Assembly: GCF_014892575.1 (NCBI RefSeq)
Contig: NZ_JADBGI010000032.1
Coordinates: 1-64,000 of the forward strand
Length of the DNA: 64,000 nucleotides
Reading direction: 5' to 3'
DNA from: Nocardiopsis coralli
GTDB taxonomy: Bacteria; Actinomycetota; Actinomycetes; Streptosporangiales; Streptosporangiaceae
Shown: positions 32,118 to 43,571 of the stretch, piece after piece
Layout of the letters: each line of letters begins with the position of its first letter
Position numbering within the stretch: the stretch's first letter is position 1
Program-made: the position numbers and the translations under genes
Notes under the pieces: model-generated
The model's input: only the letters and a program-made list of their open reading frames with translations
Databases searched by the model: none
What the model was told of the DNA's origin: nothing

Positions 32118-33272
32118 TCAGCTGCGGCGTTTGCGTCCCAGAACCAGAATGAGCAGGCCGGAGACGACCAGTGCGCCGGCGATGACGAGCAGACCGCTCA
32201 ACCACGTCCCGGTACTGGCCAGACGGTTTCCGGACGTGTGTTCCCCGCTCTCGGACGGCGGCGGTTCCTCGGCCACGGCCGGTTCCGGGACCTCGTCGGC
32301 CGGCGGCTCGGTCTCGGCCACCGCCTCCGTTTCGGGGGAAGGGGAGTCCTCGTCCGGGTACCAGGTGAGCGTCGCCGTGGCGGTGCTCGTGGCGGTGCCC
32401 GGTTCGGCGGTGATCAGCGGGGCGGTGCTGACGCCGTCGCGTCCGGTGAACAGCTGTCCCTCGGGCAGGGGAACGCCGTCCCCGCGCACGTGCAGGGTGG
32501 CCACACCGGAGGAGACGTCGGGGTCCACGTCCAGGTACACCTGGTCGCCGTCGCGTGCGGAGTCGATCTGTTCCCCGTCGGAGTCGACCAGCCAGGACTC
32601 GGGGGCGCCGCGCAGCGACACCGCCAGGGGACCGTCGCCGGTGCTGCTCAGTTCCAGCGGGCCCAGGGGCTCTTCGGGTGAGGACAGCTCCAGGTGGGGA
32701 GGGTCGACGTCCACCGAGGCCGCGGGTTCGCCGACCTCCGTGTCGGTGCTGCGCTCGACGAGGTGGTCGTGCACGTCGATGACGTCGGGTTCGTTGGCCT
32801 CGAGGGAGAGCTCCACGCCGTCGAGTACCCGCCACAGGGCGCTCTGGGTGGCCGCGACCGCCTCGGCCTCGTCCAGGTGCGGCAGGTCTGCCTCGCGGGC
32901 CAGCTCGGCCAGCGGAACGTTGGGGTAGGAGTTCGAGACGATCCAGTTCGCCCGGTCGGAGGGGTCCGTTTCCTGGGAAGTTCCGGACCACCCCTCGACG
33001 CCGTCCCACCCGGACTCCACGTAGGCGGAATTGCCCTGCACCTCGTGGTCGGTGGAGGCCGCGTAGGCGTGCACCGATCCGTGCTCACCCACCCGCAGGC
33101 CGTACAGCGCGGTGGGGACCTCGTCCCCCGTGGCGAGCACGACGGGCACGCCGTGCACGGGCGTACCGTTCACGCGTGAGAAGTCCTCGGCGGCGGCGGG
33201 TGCGCTCACCATGGCGCCGACCAGGGCGGCCGAGGAGAGCAGGGCGGCGCACCGACGCAGGATGGCCGTCAT
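32118..33272 (-). CDS. Cell-wall protein with degenerate thioester (TQXA) domain and LAXTG signal
   Basis: 384 aa paralogue of the neighbouring wall protein. The signal peptide ends near residue 28 (APAAAED). The Gln motif is kept (Gln143 in AATQSALWRV). The position of the thioester Cys is Ala71 (HAYAASTDH, where the sister protein has AYCIDFE), so no thioester can form there. Ig-like strands follow (about 175-310), then an acidic Pro-rich stalk, the sorting signal LASTG, a hydrophobic helix and GRKRRS. LAXTG is the motif favoured by class E sortases of actinobacteria, whereas the neighbour has LPVTG. The ATG at 33272 has GGGAG upstream. Confidence 0.83.
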   Translation of the reverse strand: MTAILRRCAALLSSAALVGAMVSAPAAAEDFSRVNGTPVHGVPVVLATGDEVPTALYGLRVGEHGSVHAYAASTDHEVQGNSAYVESGWDGVEGWSGTSQETDPSDRANWIVSNSYPNVPLAELAREADLPHLDEAEAVAATQSALWRVLDGVELSLEANEPDVIDVHDHLVERSTDTEVGEPAASVDVDPPHLELSSPEEPLGPLELSSTGDGPLAVSLRGAPESWLVDSDGEQIDSARDGDQVYLDVDPDVSSGVATLHVRGDGVPLPEGQLFTGRDGVSTAPLITAEPGTATSTATATLTWYPDEDSPSPETEAVAETEPPADEVPEPAVAEEPPPSESGEHTSGNRLASTGTWLSGLLVIAGALVVSGLLILVLGRKRRS

Positions 33273-33496
33273 ATCCGCAGCTCCCGTGCGCAGGGCGGCC
33301 GGGCCACCGTTGGCCGACCGGCGAAACCGTTCGTTCGGGCGTCAACAGTAACGCCCCCCGTGGGCGTCCCGGGGCCGAACGGTCCGACAGAGGCCTAATC
33401 GTGCGCTCGCCGTGACATCTGCCGGTAACACCACCCCGTTGCCCCCCTGTACCGGGACGGTCACCCCTCCGAGCTCGGTAGGCTGATCAGGAAGGT

Positions 33497-35074
33497 ATGT
33501 CCCTCTACGGAAACGGGTTTGCGGCGATGGCCCACGCGGTAACTCCTGGCCCTGCCACCAACGACGGCCCCACGCCGGTGGCCTTCGAGCAGGCTCTGGA
33601 CACGTACGAGCCGGTGCTCGGGCTGGAGACCCACATCGAACTGGGTACCGCCTCGAAGATGTTCTGCTCGTGCTCGACGGTGTTCGGCGCCGAGCCCAAC
33701 ACCCAGGTGTGCCCGGTCTGCCTGGCGTTCCCCGGCTCGCTGCCTGTGGTCAACGAGAAGGCGGTCGAGGGCGCGATCCGGCTCGGCCTCGCGCTCAACT
33801 GCTCCGTCGCCCCGTGGGGACGGTTCGCCCGGAAGAACTACTTCTATCCGGACATGCCGAAGAACTACCAGATCTCGCAGTACGACGAGCCGATCTGCGT
33901 GGACGGCCACCTCGACGTCACGGTCGACACCCCCGACGGCCCGCGCGAGTTCCGGGTCGAGATCGAGCGCGTCCACATGGAGGAGGACACCGGCAAGTCC
34001 TCCCACGTGGGCGGCTCCACCGGTCGCATCCACGGAGCCAGCCACTCCAACGTCGACTACAACCGCGCGGGCATCCCCCTGCTGGAGATCGTCACCAAGC
34101 CGATCGCCGGCGCCGGGGAGCTCGCCCCGCTGGTGGCCCGCGCCTACGCCGCCGAGCTGCGCGACCTCACACGCTCGCTGGGCATCTCCGACGTGCGCAT
34201 GGAGGAGGGCTCCATGCGCTGCGACGTCAACGTCTCCATCAACGAGCGCGGCGCCTCCGAGTGGGGCACCCGCAGCGAGACCAAGAACGTCAACTCCCTG
34301 CGCTCGGTCGAGCGCGCGGTGCGTTCGGAGATCGAGCGCCAGGCCGGCGTGCTCGGGGCCGGTGAGCGTGTGGTCCAGGAGACCCGCCACTTCCAGGAGA
34401 ACCTGGGCCGCTCCACCTCCGGCCGCAGCAAGGAGGAGGCCCAGGACTACCGGTACTTCCCGGACCCCGACCTGGTCCCCGTGGCGCCCTCGGCCGAGTG
34501 GGTCGAGCAGCTGCGCACGACCCTGCCCGAGCTCCCCGCCGCCAAGCGCGCCCGCGTCAAGGCCGAGTGGGGGCTCAACGACACCGAGCTGCGCGACCTG
34601 GTCAACGCCGACGCCATCGACGTCGTCGAGGCCACCGTCACCCAGGGCGCGTCCTCCAAGGAGGCCCGCAAGCTCTGGCTGAACGAGCTCTCCCGCCGCG
34701 CCACCGAGCAGGAGGTCGAGCTCTCCTCCCTGAACATCACCCCGGCCCAGGTCGCCCGCGTCATCGCTCTGGTCTCCGAGGGCACGCTCACCAATAAGCT
34801 CGCCCGCCAGGTCGTGGAGGGTGTGCTGGCCGGTGAGGGCGAGCCCGACGACGTCGTGGAGGCGCGCGGCCTCAAGGTCGTCAGCGACGACGGTGCCCTG
34901 GGCGCCGCCGTGGACGAGGCGATCGCCAACGACCCCGACGCCGCCGACAAGGTCCGCGGCGGCAAGGTGGCCGCCGCCGGCGCCCTGGTCGGTGCGGTCA
35001 TGAAGGCCACCCGCGGCCAGGCCGACGCCGGTCGGGCGCGCGAGCTCATCCTGGAGAAGCTCGGCGCCTCCTGA
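33497..35074 (+). CDS. gatB: Asp/Glu-tRNA amidotransferase subunit GatB
   Basis: 525 aa kinase/tRNA-binding subunit of GatCAB. It phosphorylates the misacylated Glu or Asp before amidation. Conserved blocks are [13 protein letters not shown], a CxCx(n)CPVC zinc site ([14 protein letters not shown]), the [18 protein letters not shown] motif, HMEEDTGK, and the tail YqeY-like domain. ATG at 33497 has AGGAAGG just upstream; an internal ATG at 33527 is possible. It is transcribed apart from gatCA. Confidence 0.96.
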   Translation: MSLYGNGFAAMAHAVTPGPATNDGPTPVAFEQALDTYEPVLGLETHIELGTASKMFCSCSTVFGAEPNTQVCPVCLAFPGSLPVVNEKAVEGAIRLGLALNCSVAPWGRFARKNYFYPDMPKNYQISQYDEPICVDGHLDVTVDTPDGPREFRVEIERVHMEEDTGKSSHVGGSTGRIHGASHSNVDYNRAGIPLLEIVTKPIAGAGELAPLVARAYAAELRDLTRSLGISDVRMEEGSMRCDVNVSINERGASEWGTRSETKNVNSLRSVERAVRSEIERQAGVLGAGERVVQETRHFQENLGRSTSGRSKEEAQDYRYFPDPDLVPVAPSAEWVEQLRTTLPELPAAKRARVKAEWGLNDTELRDLVNADAIDVVEATVTQGASSKEARKLWLNELSRRATEQEVELSSLNITPAQVARVIALVSEGTLTNKLARQVVEGVLAGEGEPDDVVEARGLKVVSDDGALGAAVDEAIANDPDAADKVRGGKVAAAGALVGAVMKATRGQADAGRARELILEKLGAS

Positions 35075-35089
35075 CCCTCCGGGCCCCGC

Positions 35090-35123
35090 GGAGGGCCCCG
35101 GGCCACGGGCCCGGAAGCCCTCC
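35090..35123 (+). terminator. Terminator-like hairpin after gatB
   Basis: Outer arms at 35090-35096 and 35117-35123 pair perfectly, and an inner 7-bp stem CCGGGCC/GGCCCGG is separated by a small internal loop. It lies 16 bases past the gatB stop, with no T-run. Confidence 0.6.
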
Positions 35124-35617
35124 GCACCATGTCCCCTCCCGGGGCGCGGGCCCGTCCCGCCCCCCCCGGTTGCGGTGGTCACCCCGTGTGGCCGCCGATC
35201 GCCGCCGGACGCCGCACACGGTTCCGGCGGTGAGTCCGTCCCATGGGTGTTAATGTGCCGTGTTCCGGTCCCCGCTCCTGGCCACGATGCAGGCACTCCA
35301 GCCCAGGTGGAACACTCTGTCGCGCCGTGTTGCGCGGAGGGTCCCCCGTACCGGCAGCCCCGGAACGCGGGGCCTTCACGCGTGCGTGCCGGCGGAGGTC
35401 AACTCTCATCCGCTCCTCAATCCCTGTGTGACCTCGGTTGCGTAGGGTTGCGACGCACGGGGGGCGTTGTGGAGCCATCGGGCCCGGACGTGCGGAGGGG
35501 CACGTCCGGCGTGGTGGACGGGCCGATCCGGTCCCGCGCGAGATTCGTGCGAGACGGCCGCGCCACCGGGTGCCGACGACGGCGCCCGGGCCGATCAAGA
35601 GCGAGGGTGGGTGCTCC
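35124..35617. other. Gene-free region upstream of the second GGDEF-EAL gene
   Basis: About 490 bases with only Arg/Pro-rich shadow frames. The sequence TAGGGTTGCG near 35442 could contain a -10, but I cannot support a promoter call. It presumably holds the promoter of the downstream gene. Confidence 0.4.
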
Positions 35618-38392
35618 ATGACCGAGGAGGCGAACCGGCGGCCCCGTGCCGTGGAGCCCCCGGCGGCGCCACCGGGCGGGCCACGGGGAAGGGTCGCGCG
35701 CCGCGTGTGGGCGTTCGTTCTCCTCGTGCTCTTCGCCGCCTATGTCGCCACGACTTTCGTCCCGCTGGCCGAGGACTCCACGTTGGCGGCCGAGCTCGCC
35801 GAGTGGCCCTCCTCCGTGATGGCCGGGATCGCCGGTGTCTCGCTGCTGGTGGCCTCGCGCCGCTGGGCGGCCACCGGTGCCGATCCCGAGAGCCAGGCCG
35901 ACGGCGCGGACGGTCCCACGGCCCTGCGGTATTTGGGCCTGGCCGCGCTGGCCTGGTGCGCGGGCGGGCTCGCGCACGCCAGCACCGGGCTGTTCAGCAA
36001 CACCTCCGTGCTGTCCCTGACCCTGGGCGACCTGTTCTCCCTGGCCGCCCTGCCGCTGTTCGTGGTCGGCTTCACCCGGTTCGCGCCCTGGCCCGGGGGC
36101 CTGCGTACCGCCACCCGGCACATCACCGACAGCTACGTGTGCGCGGCCGCGGTCTTCGCGATCGTGTGGCTGCTGGTGTTCTCCCCGCTCTACGAGGAGC
36201 TCGGGGCGGGCGCCGGGCTGCTCGGGTTCGCGCTGGTCTACCCGGTCGCCGACATCGTGGTCCTGTGCCTGCTGGTGCCGCTGGTGTTCATGTCGCCGCA
36301 CAGCACCCGGCGGGCCGTGCTCATGGTGATCGGCGCGCTCATCGTCATCGCGACCTCCGACATGCTCGGCGCGATCACCCGCCTGACCGGGCCGCCCGTG
36401 GCCGGAGGCATCGAGCACCCGATCCGGTTCCTGGGCCTGGCCCTGCTCGCGGCGCTGCCGTGGCTGGTCGGGCACCGCACCGGGGCCGACCCGCGGCGCA
36501 TCACCGGCCGCGGCCTGTACCGGTTCGCGCCCGAGCTCGCCGCCGTGGCCGCGCTCTCGGTGGCCACGGTCGTGCTGACCGTCGCGGCGCTGCGCCTGAG
36601 CGACGTGGCCCCCGTGCTGCCGCTGGCCGCGGGTACGGCCGTGCTCGTGCTGCTGGTGCGGGTGCTGGGCATGCTCGAGGAGAACGCGACCCTGTCGCGC
36701 ATGGTGCGCAACCGCGAGGGCCACTTCAACGAGCTGGCCCGCAACAGCGGCGACGTGATCCTCGTGCTCAACCGCGACGCCAGCGTCCACTACGTCAGCC
36801 AGGGGACCGCGGAGGCCTTCGGGTACCGCCTCGACGACGTGCTCGCGGCGCCCGTCACCGCCCTCATCCACCCCGAGGACCTCGAACGCACCAAGCCCGT
36901 GCTCGACCTGTTCACGCAGCGGTCCTCGCAGGGTGTGCACCTGCGCCTGCGGGTGGCCGCCGCCGACGGGACCTGGCGCCACACCGAGTCCACGGTCTCC
37001 CTGTACGAGCAGCCCGGGGAACCCGACCGCCTGCTGGTGACCACCCGCGACATCTCCGCGCAGGTGGCGCTGCAGAACGAGGTGCGCCACCTGACCTTCC
37101 ACGACGGGGTCACCGGGCTGCCCAACCGCGCCTACCTGGAGGAGCGCGCCAGCGACGTCCTGGCTCACCGGGCCATCAGCGAGGAACCGGTCGACGGGGT
37201 CGCGGTGGTCTTCCTCGACCTCGACGGGTTCACCGCCGTCAACGACTCCGCGGGCCACGTGCGCGGCGACCACCTGCTCGGGCAGGCGGCGCGGCGCCTG
37301 CGGGGGGAGCTGGACTCCTCTTCGACGCTCACCCGGTGGGGCGGCGACGAGTTCGCCGTCCTGGTGGAGGGCACCGGCAACGCCCAGCGTGTGGTCGACC
37401 TGGCCGAGCGCCTGGGCCGGGTCATCGCCTCCGACCCGTTCCAGGTCGCCGACCGGGACATCCTGCTCACCGCGAGCCTGGGTGTGGCCTTCGCCGAGCC
37501 CGGTATGGACAGCGGGGAGCTGTTGCGCAACGCGGACGTGGCGATGACCCGCGCCAAGGAGCGCGGGGCCGGCACGGTCGAGGTCTACGCCGCGCACATG
37601 CACGAGACGGTCGTGTCCCGCCTGGAGCTGCAGATCCACCTGCGCGAGGCGCTGGCGGCCGGTGACTTCTACCTCGAGTACCAGCCGGTCGTGGACCTGG
37701 GGAGCTCGCAGGTCACCTCCGTCGAGGCCCTGGTGCGCTGGGACCACGACGGGCGCACGGTGCCGCCGGAGGAGTTCATCGGTGCGGCCGAGGAGTCCGG
37801 GCTCATCGTTCCGCTGGGGGAGTGGATCCTGCGCGAGGCCTGCCAGAAGGTCGCGGTGTGGCGCATCTCGGACTGGGACATCGGGCTGTCGGTGAACCTG
37901 TCGGCCAAGCAGGTGCTCTCCTCCCGCTTCGTCTCGACCGTCGCCGGCGTGCTCGCCGAGACCGGGCTGCCCGCCGAGGTCCTGACCCTGGAGGTCGACG
38001 AGGAGCTGCTGCTCGACGACGGGGCCGAGGCGGTCGCGAGCCTGAGCGAGCTTCGGGGCCTGGGCGTGCAGCTGGCCATCGACGACTACGGCATGGGGTA
38101 CGCGTCGCTGGCGCACCTGCGCGAGCTGAGCGTGGACGCGATCAAGATCGACCCGTCCTTCATCGACGACCTGGGCCGCGACGACACCGTCACCCTGCTC
38201 ACGCACACGATCATCCAACTCGGACGGGACCTGGGCGTGCAGGTGGTGGCCGAGGGCATCGAACGCCCCGAGCAGTTGGAGCAGCTGCGGGCGATGGGTT
38301 GCGACCACGGCCAGGGCTTCCTGGTGGCCCGGCCCATGTCGGCCGACGGTGTCGAGGCGCTCGTGGGCGGCGAGGTCGGCGTCGACCTCTGA
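35618..38392 (+). CDS. Membrane-bound PAS-GGDEF-EAL protein (c-di-GMP turnover)
   Basis: 924 aa. About ten hydrophobic segments (30-340) are followed by a PAS domain (NSGDVILVLNRDASVHYVSQ, about 375-490). A GGDEF domain comes next (HDGVTGLPNR, intact WGGDEF), then an EAL domain with VEALVRW, VNLSAKQ, IDDYGMGYAS, KIDPSF, AEGIE and QGFL, all catalytic positions apparently filled. It is therefore predicted to be bifunctional. The ATG at 35618 follows GAGGGTGGG. The architecture is common in actinobacteria. It differs from the other GGDEF-EAL protein here in having the PAS domain and the KID lysine. Confidence 0.9.
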   Translation: MTEEANRRPRAVEPPAAPPGGPRGRVARRVWAFVLLVLFAAYVATTFVPLAEDSTLAAELAEWPSSVMAGIAGVSLLVASRRWAATGADPESQADGADGPTALRYLGLAALAWCAGGLAHASTGLFSNTSVLSLTLGDLFSLAALPLFVVGFTRFAPWPGGLRTATRHITDSYVCAAAVFAIVWLLVFSPLYEELGAGAGLLGFALVYPVADIVVLCLLVPLVFMSPHSTRRAVLMVIGALIVIATSDMLGAITRLTGPPVAGGIEHPIRFLGLALLAALPWLVGHRTGADPRRITGRGLYRFAPELAAVAALSVATVVLTVAALRLSDVAPVLPLAAGTAVLVLLVRVLGMLEENATLSRMVRNREGHFNELARNSGDVILVLNRDASVHYVSQGTAEAFGYRLDDVLAAPVTALIHPEDLERTKPVLDLFTQRSSQGVHLRLRVAAADGTWRHTESTVSLYEQPGEPDRLLVTTRDISAQVALQNEVRHLTFHDGVTGLPNRAYLEERASDVLAHRAISEEPVDGVAVVFLDLDGFTAVNDSAGHVRGDHLLGQAARRLRGELDSSSTLTRWGGDEFAVLVEGTGNAQRVVDLAERLGRVIASDPFQVADRDILLTASLGVAFAEPGMDSGELLRNADVAMTRAKERGAGTVEVYAAHMHETVVSRLELQIHLREALAAGDFYLEYQPVVDLGSSQVTSVEALVRWDHDGRTVPPEEFIGAAEESGLIVPLGEWILREACQKVAVWRISDWDIGLSVNLSAKQVLSSRFVSTVAGVLAETGLPAEVLTLEVDEELLLDDGAEAVASLSELRGLGVQLAIDDYGMGYASLAHLRELSVDAIKIDPSFIDDLGRDDTVTLLTHTIIQLGRDLGVQVVAEGIERPEQLEQLRAMGCDHGQGFLVARPMSADGVEALVGGEVGVDL

Positions 38393-38432
38393 CCCCGCGC
38401 GTGCGGCGGGGCGCCCTGTCGCACGCGCGGGG
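38393..38432 (+). terminator. Intrinsic terminator after the PAS-GGDEF-EAL gene
   Basis: A perfect 13-bp G/C stem (38393-38405 with 38420-38432) beginning directly after the stop codon, followed by GTGACTTTTCC. Confidence 0.8.
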
Positions 38433-38663
38433 GTGACTTTTCCGGGCAAAGCGCCTTTCACCTGCGAAGAAGTAGGTGATCTCGCTAGGGCCTGTTTGGT
38501 GGACGCCTTCCGTCGCGAGCGGCGTATCCAGTGGTGCTATCGCAAGGCCGAAGAAGGAGTCGGCCTGGGTGTGCCGTTGACTGATGAGAACGCAGCGAGA
38601 GTGCCGCTGGGGCGACGCGCAGCAGGAAATTGGTGTTCGCCAAGCAGGCCCTGGTGTCCGGAC

Positions 38664-39569
38664 ATGCCCTCAGCCTCGCACGAGCTCCCCGTCGATCTGA
38701 TCCGCAATCACCCGGCCTTCGCGGTCGAGCTGTACCGCGAGGTCAGTGGAATGCCCCTTCCGCAGTACACACGCGTCAGAGACGGGGCCGCCGAGGCCAC
38801 CCACACCGCGCCCGCGGAACTGGTCAGCGACTCGGTGGTGGTGTGCGAGCGTCCTCCCCATGAGCACGAGGGCACCGACGACGTCAAGGTCATGGCGGTC
38901 ATCACCGAGTCGCAGCTGAAGTGGGATGCCCGCAAGCAGTACACCTGGCCCGCCTACGTGGCGAACGTGCGCCACCGGAACCAGTGCCCGGTCGTGCTCA
39001 TGGTCATCACCCCGACCAACGCGCTGGCCCGCAGGTTCGCCAAGACCATCGACCTCGGGTGCGGTGAGGTCCGGCCGGCGGTCTTCTCCACGGAGTCGCT
39101 CGGGCCGGTCACCGACCCGGACGAGGCCGGACGCCACCCGCTCCGGACGGTGATGGCGATGGCCGCGTCGCCGACCGACGACACCGCTGCGCTCAAGGCC
39201 CTGGCCACCGCACTGACGAGCATCGATTCCTCTGACTCGTCGCTGTACTCTGACTACGTAGTGGCGGCCCTCAAGGCGGCCACCGGGAACCCACTGGAGA
39301 AGCTCATGACGATCGGTGACTACCAGTTCAAGACCGAGCTGATCGGCCGTCCGTTCCGTGAGGGCGAGGCCAAGGGGAAGGCCGAGGGGAAGGCCGAGGG
39401 GCGGATCGAGACCCTGGTCGAGGGTGTCCTGGGTGTTCTGGAGGCCCGAGGACTGCCCGTTCCGGAGTCGGTGAGTACACGAATCGAGGCAGAGACGGAT
39501 CCCCAGGTGCTGGCTGTATGGCTGCGCCGTGCGGCGACCGTGGAGAAGGCGGAGCACCTCTTCGACTGA
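38664..39569 (+). CDS. Rpn/PD-(D/E)XK-like uncharacterised protein
   Basis: 301 aa. The start MPSASHELPVDLIRNHPAF and the body resemble a large paralogous family in Streptomyces and relatives. The core MAVITESQLKWDARKQYTWPAY fits the D...E-x-Q pattern of PD-(D/E)XK-fold proteins. The C-terminus has the Gly/Lys/Glu linker (EGEAKGKAEGKAEG) typical of Rpn/YhgA-like proteins, then a helical tail. Rpn proteins are recombination-promoting nucleases linked to mobile DNA, but activity here is unproven. ATG at 38664 is the conserved family start. The 230 bases upstream, after the terminator, have no recognisable gene, though part of a degenerate reading frame is open there. Confidence 0.6.
   Translation: MPSASHELPVDLIRNHPAFAVELYREVSGMPLPQYTRVRDGAAEATHTAPAELVSDSVVVCERPPHEHEGTDDVKVMAVITESQLKWDARKQYTWPAYVANVRHRNQCPVVLMVITPTNALARRFAKTIDLGCGEVRPAVFSTESLGPVTDPDEAGRHPLRTVMAMAASPTDDTAALKALATALTSIDSSDSSLYSDYVVAALKAATGNPLEKLMTIGDYQFKTELIGRPFREGEAKGKAEGKAEGRIETLVEGVLGVLEARGLPVPESVSTRIEAETDPQVLAVWLRRAATVEKAEHLFD
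39366..39401 (+). repeat. Short in-frame tandem repeat inside the Rpn-like gene
   Basis: Two exact 12-bp copies of AAGGCCGAGGGG (39378-39389, 39390-39401), preceded by a degenerate third copy. They encode the Lys-Ala-Glu-Gly linker. Slippage could change its length. Confidence 0.85.
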
Positions 39570-39606
39570 CCCCCGTCCGTGTGTCGGGAGCGCGTCCCGC
39601 ATCGTG

Positions 39607-39644
39607 GACCCGGGTGTGTGTTCTGCGTTACACGCACCCGGGTC
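39607..39644 (+). terminator. Intrinsic terminator after the Rpn-like gene
   Basis: A 15-bp stem (39607-39621 with 39630-39644) with one G-T pair and an 8-base loop, followed by CTTTGTC. Confidence 0.85.
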
Positions 39645-39743
39645 CTTTGTCTGGAACGCCCTGTACGCGGGGGTTCTGGGGCGTCCATGCTGACCGGATC
39701 GTGGCACGGCCGTATCAAATAGCGAGACAATGTGTCGTTCTTG

Positions 39744-39773
39744 TTGACGGGCGACCCCACGTTCGGCCAATGT
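39744..39773 (+). promoter_or_regulatory. Predicted promoter of the ilvB leader
   Basis: TTGACG (39744-39749) and CAATGT (39768-39773) are 18 bases apart. The start point would fall about 7 bases beyond, at 39780-39781. That is the first base of the leader-peptide GTG, so the leader may be translated without a 5' untranslated region. Confidence 0.5.
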
Positions 39774-39780
39774 TGTCAAC

Positions 39781-39834
39781 GTGCAGAGCAACAACACCCT
39801 GATTCTCGTACTTGGTCGGCGCGCAGCCCACTGA
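39781..39834 (+). CDS. ilvB leader peptide
   Basis: A 17-codon frame, GTG to TGA, encoding MQSNNTLILVLGRRAAH. Five consecutive branched-chain codons (Leu-Ile-Leu-Val-Leu) are the regulatory run. It precedes a hairpin, a terminator and ilvB, as in the ilv attenuators of corynebacteria and streptomycetes. Ribosome stalling at these codons when Leu/Ile/Val-tRNA is low would favour read-through. Confidence 0.85.
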   Translation: MQSNNTLILVLGRRAAH

Positions 39835-39887
39835 GTCAGTTCTGCTGCGCGCCACCCCTCAACCGCACCGCGGTGGGGGTTTTTTTA
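39818..39887 (+). promoter_or_regulatory. ilvB transcription attenuator
   Basis: A perfect 10-bp hairpin (39818-39827 with 39844-39853) overlaps the end of the leader frame. Immediately after it lies a terminator: arms about 39854-39866 and 39870-39880 with two bulges, then a run of seven T's at 39880-39886. Position and U-run make this a clear intrinsic terminator inside the ilvB leader. I did not resolve the exact antiterminator pairing. Confidence 0.82.
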
Positions 39888-39967
39888 TTGCCGCAAGGAC
39901 GTGAGTCGCAATTCACCACGGTCCAGAGCACCCCGAGCGCTCTGAACCCTCGCTGAAGGATCTTGAG

Positions 39968-41728
39968 ATGACCGAGCAGATGACCGGCGCCCAATCGCTG
40001 ATCAGGTCGCTGGAACACGTCGGCGTTGACACTGTCTTCGGGATTCCCGGTGGCGCCATCCTCCCCGCCTACGACCCCCTCTACGACTCGTCCGAGGTGC
40101 GCCACATCCTCATGCGCCACGAGCAGGGGGCCGGACACGCGGCCGAGGGTTACGCCTACGCCACCGGGAAACCCGGAGTGTGCATGGCCACCAGCGGCCC
40201 CGGCGCCACCAACCTCGTGACCCCCCTCGCCGACGCCCACATGGACTCCGTCCCCATGGTCGCGATCACCGGCCAGGTCGCCTCGCCCGCGATCGGCACG
40301 GACGCGTTCCAGGAAGCGGACATCTGCGGCATCACCATGCCGATCACCAAGCACAACTTCCTGGTCAAGAAGGCCGAGGACATCCCGCACACCATCGCCG
40401 AGGCCTTCCACGTCGCCTCCAGCGGCCGCCCCGGCCCGGTGCTGGTCGACATCTCCAAGGACGCGCTCCAGGCCACCACCGACTTCGCCTGGCCCGAGCG
40501 CCTGGACCTGCCCGGCTACCGCCCGGTCACCAAGCCGCACGGCAAGCAGGTCCGCGAGGCCGCCCGGATGATCTCCGAGGCCGAGCGCCCCGTCCTCTAC
40601 GTCGGCGGCGGTGTCCTGCGCGCCGGGGCCTCCGCGGAACTGCGGGTCCTGGCCGAGCTCACCGGCGTCCCCGTGGTCACCACCCTCATGGCGCGGGGCG
40701 TCTTCCCCGACGACCACCCCCAGCACGTGGGCATGCCCGGCATGCACGGCGACGTCTCCGCGGTCGGCGCCCTGCAGCGGGCCGACCTCATCGTCGCCCT
40801 CGGCGCCCGCTTCGACGACCGGGTCACCGGCCGCCTCGACAGCTTCGCCCCCGGCGCCCGCATCGTGCACGCCGACATCGACCCGGCCGAGATCTCCAAG
40901 AACCGCCACGCGGACGTGCCCATCGTCGGCGACTGCCGCGAGGTCCTCGCCGACCTGGTCGTGGCCGTGCGCTCGGACCAGGAGAAGGGCCGCGAGGGCG
41001 ACTACACCGCCTGGTGGACCCAGCTCGGCCGTCTGCGCGAGACCTACCCCAAGGACTACGACCGCACCGAGGACGGCACCCTCTCGCCCCAGCACGTCAT
41101 CGAGCGCCTGGGCACCCTGGCCGGCCCCGAGGCCACCTACGTCGCCGGCGTGGGCCAGCACCAGATGTGGGCCGCCCAGTTCATCGGCCACCAGCGCCCC
41201 GGTTCCTTCGTCAACTCCGGCGGACTCGGAACCATGGGCTTCTCCGTGCCCGCCGCGCTCGGCGCCAAGGTCGCCGACCCCGAGCGGGTGGTCTGGGCGG
41301 TCGACGGCGACGGCTGCTTCCAGATGACCAACCAGGAGCTGGCCACCGCCGCCGTCGAGGGCATCCCCCTCAAGGTCGCCGTCGTCAACAACGGCAACCT
41401 GGGCATGGTGCGCCAGTGGCAGACCCTCTACTACGAGGGCCGCTACTCCAACACCGACCTGCAGACCTCGCCCCTGGACGAGAAGGTCCGCATCCCGGAC
41501 TTCGTGCGCCTGGCCGAGGCCTACGGCTGCGTCGGCCTGCGCTGCGAGACCCCCGAGGACATCGACACCACGATCGAGAAGGCCATGGCCATCAACGACC
41601 GGCCCGTGGTCGTCGACTTCACCGTCAACCACGACGCCATGGTCTGGCCCATGGTCGGCCCCGGCGTCAGCAACGACGAGATCCAGTACGCGCGCGACAT
41701 GGCGCCGGACTGGGAGCACGAGGACTAA
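39968..41728 (+). CDS. ilvB: Acetolactate synthase large (catalytic) subunit
   Basis: 586 aa. Condenses pyruvate with pyruvate or 2-ketobutyrate, the first common step of valine, leucine and isoleucine synthesis. It uses ThDP, FAD and Mg. Visible marks are the catalytic Glu in [16 protein letters not shown], the central FAD-binding domain ([11 protein letters not shown]), and the C-terminal ThDP/Mg motif VDGDGCFQM followed by [12 protein letters not shown]. Full length. It heads ilvB-ilvN-ilvC, and its leader carries a peptide-dependent attenuator. Confidence 0.97.
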   Translation: MTEQMTGAQSLIRSLEHVGVDTVFGIPGGAILPAYDPLYDSSEVRHILMRHEQGAGHAAEGYAYATGKPGVCMATSGPGATNLVTPLADAHMDSVPMVAITGQVASPAIGTDAFQEADICGITMPITKHNFLVKKAEDIPHTIAEAFHVASSGRPGPVLVDISKDALQATTDFAWPERLDLPGYRPVTKPHGKQVREAARMISEAERPVLYVGGGVLRAGASAELRVLAELTGVPVVTTLMARGVFPDDHPQHVGMPGMHGDVSAVGALQRADLIVALGARFDDRVTGRLDSFAPGARIVHADIDPAEISKNRHADVPIVGDCREVLADLVVAVRSDQEKGREGDYTAWWTQLGRLRETYPKDYDRTEDGTLSPQHVIERLGTLAGPEATYVAGVGQHQMWAAQFIGHQRPGSFVNSGGLGTMGFSVPAALGAKVADPERVVWAVDGDGCFQMTNQELATAAVEGIPLKVAVVNNGNLGMVRQWQTLYYEGRYSNTDLQTSPLDEKVRIPDFVRLAEAYGCVGLRCETPEDIDTTIEKAMAINDRPVVVDFTVNHDAMVWPMVGPGVSNDEIQYARDMAPDWEHED

Positions 41729-41746
41729 GAGGAGCAGAGCACCACC

Positions 41747-43340
<1,594 letters not shown>

Positions 43341-43407
43341 GGCCCCGCCGGCGGGGCCGGCACAGGGTTTCCCGGCACCGGGGCGGGTCGACGGCCCGCC
43401 CCGGTGC
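43341..43407 (+). terminator. Double hairpin after ilvC
   Basis: The palindrome at 43341-43358 starts right after the ilvC stop. A second, stronger stem of 13 perfect pairs (43375-43387 with 43395-43407) follows. Together they probably end the ilvBNC transcript. Confidence 0.75.
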
Positions 43408-43571
43408 GTTCGTGTCGGGGCGGGGGTGGCGAAGGCGACGCCCGTTTTTCGGGGGAACCCCCTAATTACTTCCCCACCCCACTAGTAGACTTCCCTCCGG
43501 CCGTCACACCCGATCAGGGCAGGGCCGACGTTCCTGCGCGATCGGGTCGCACCACTCGAAAAGGAACCGTT

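Noticed and set aside
38433-38663. Possible transposase remnant upstream of the Rpn-like gene
   Set aside because: A degenerate open frame exists but no inverted repeats, target duplication or transposase motif could be seen.
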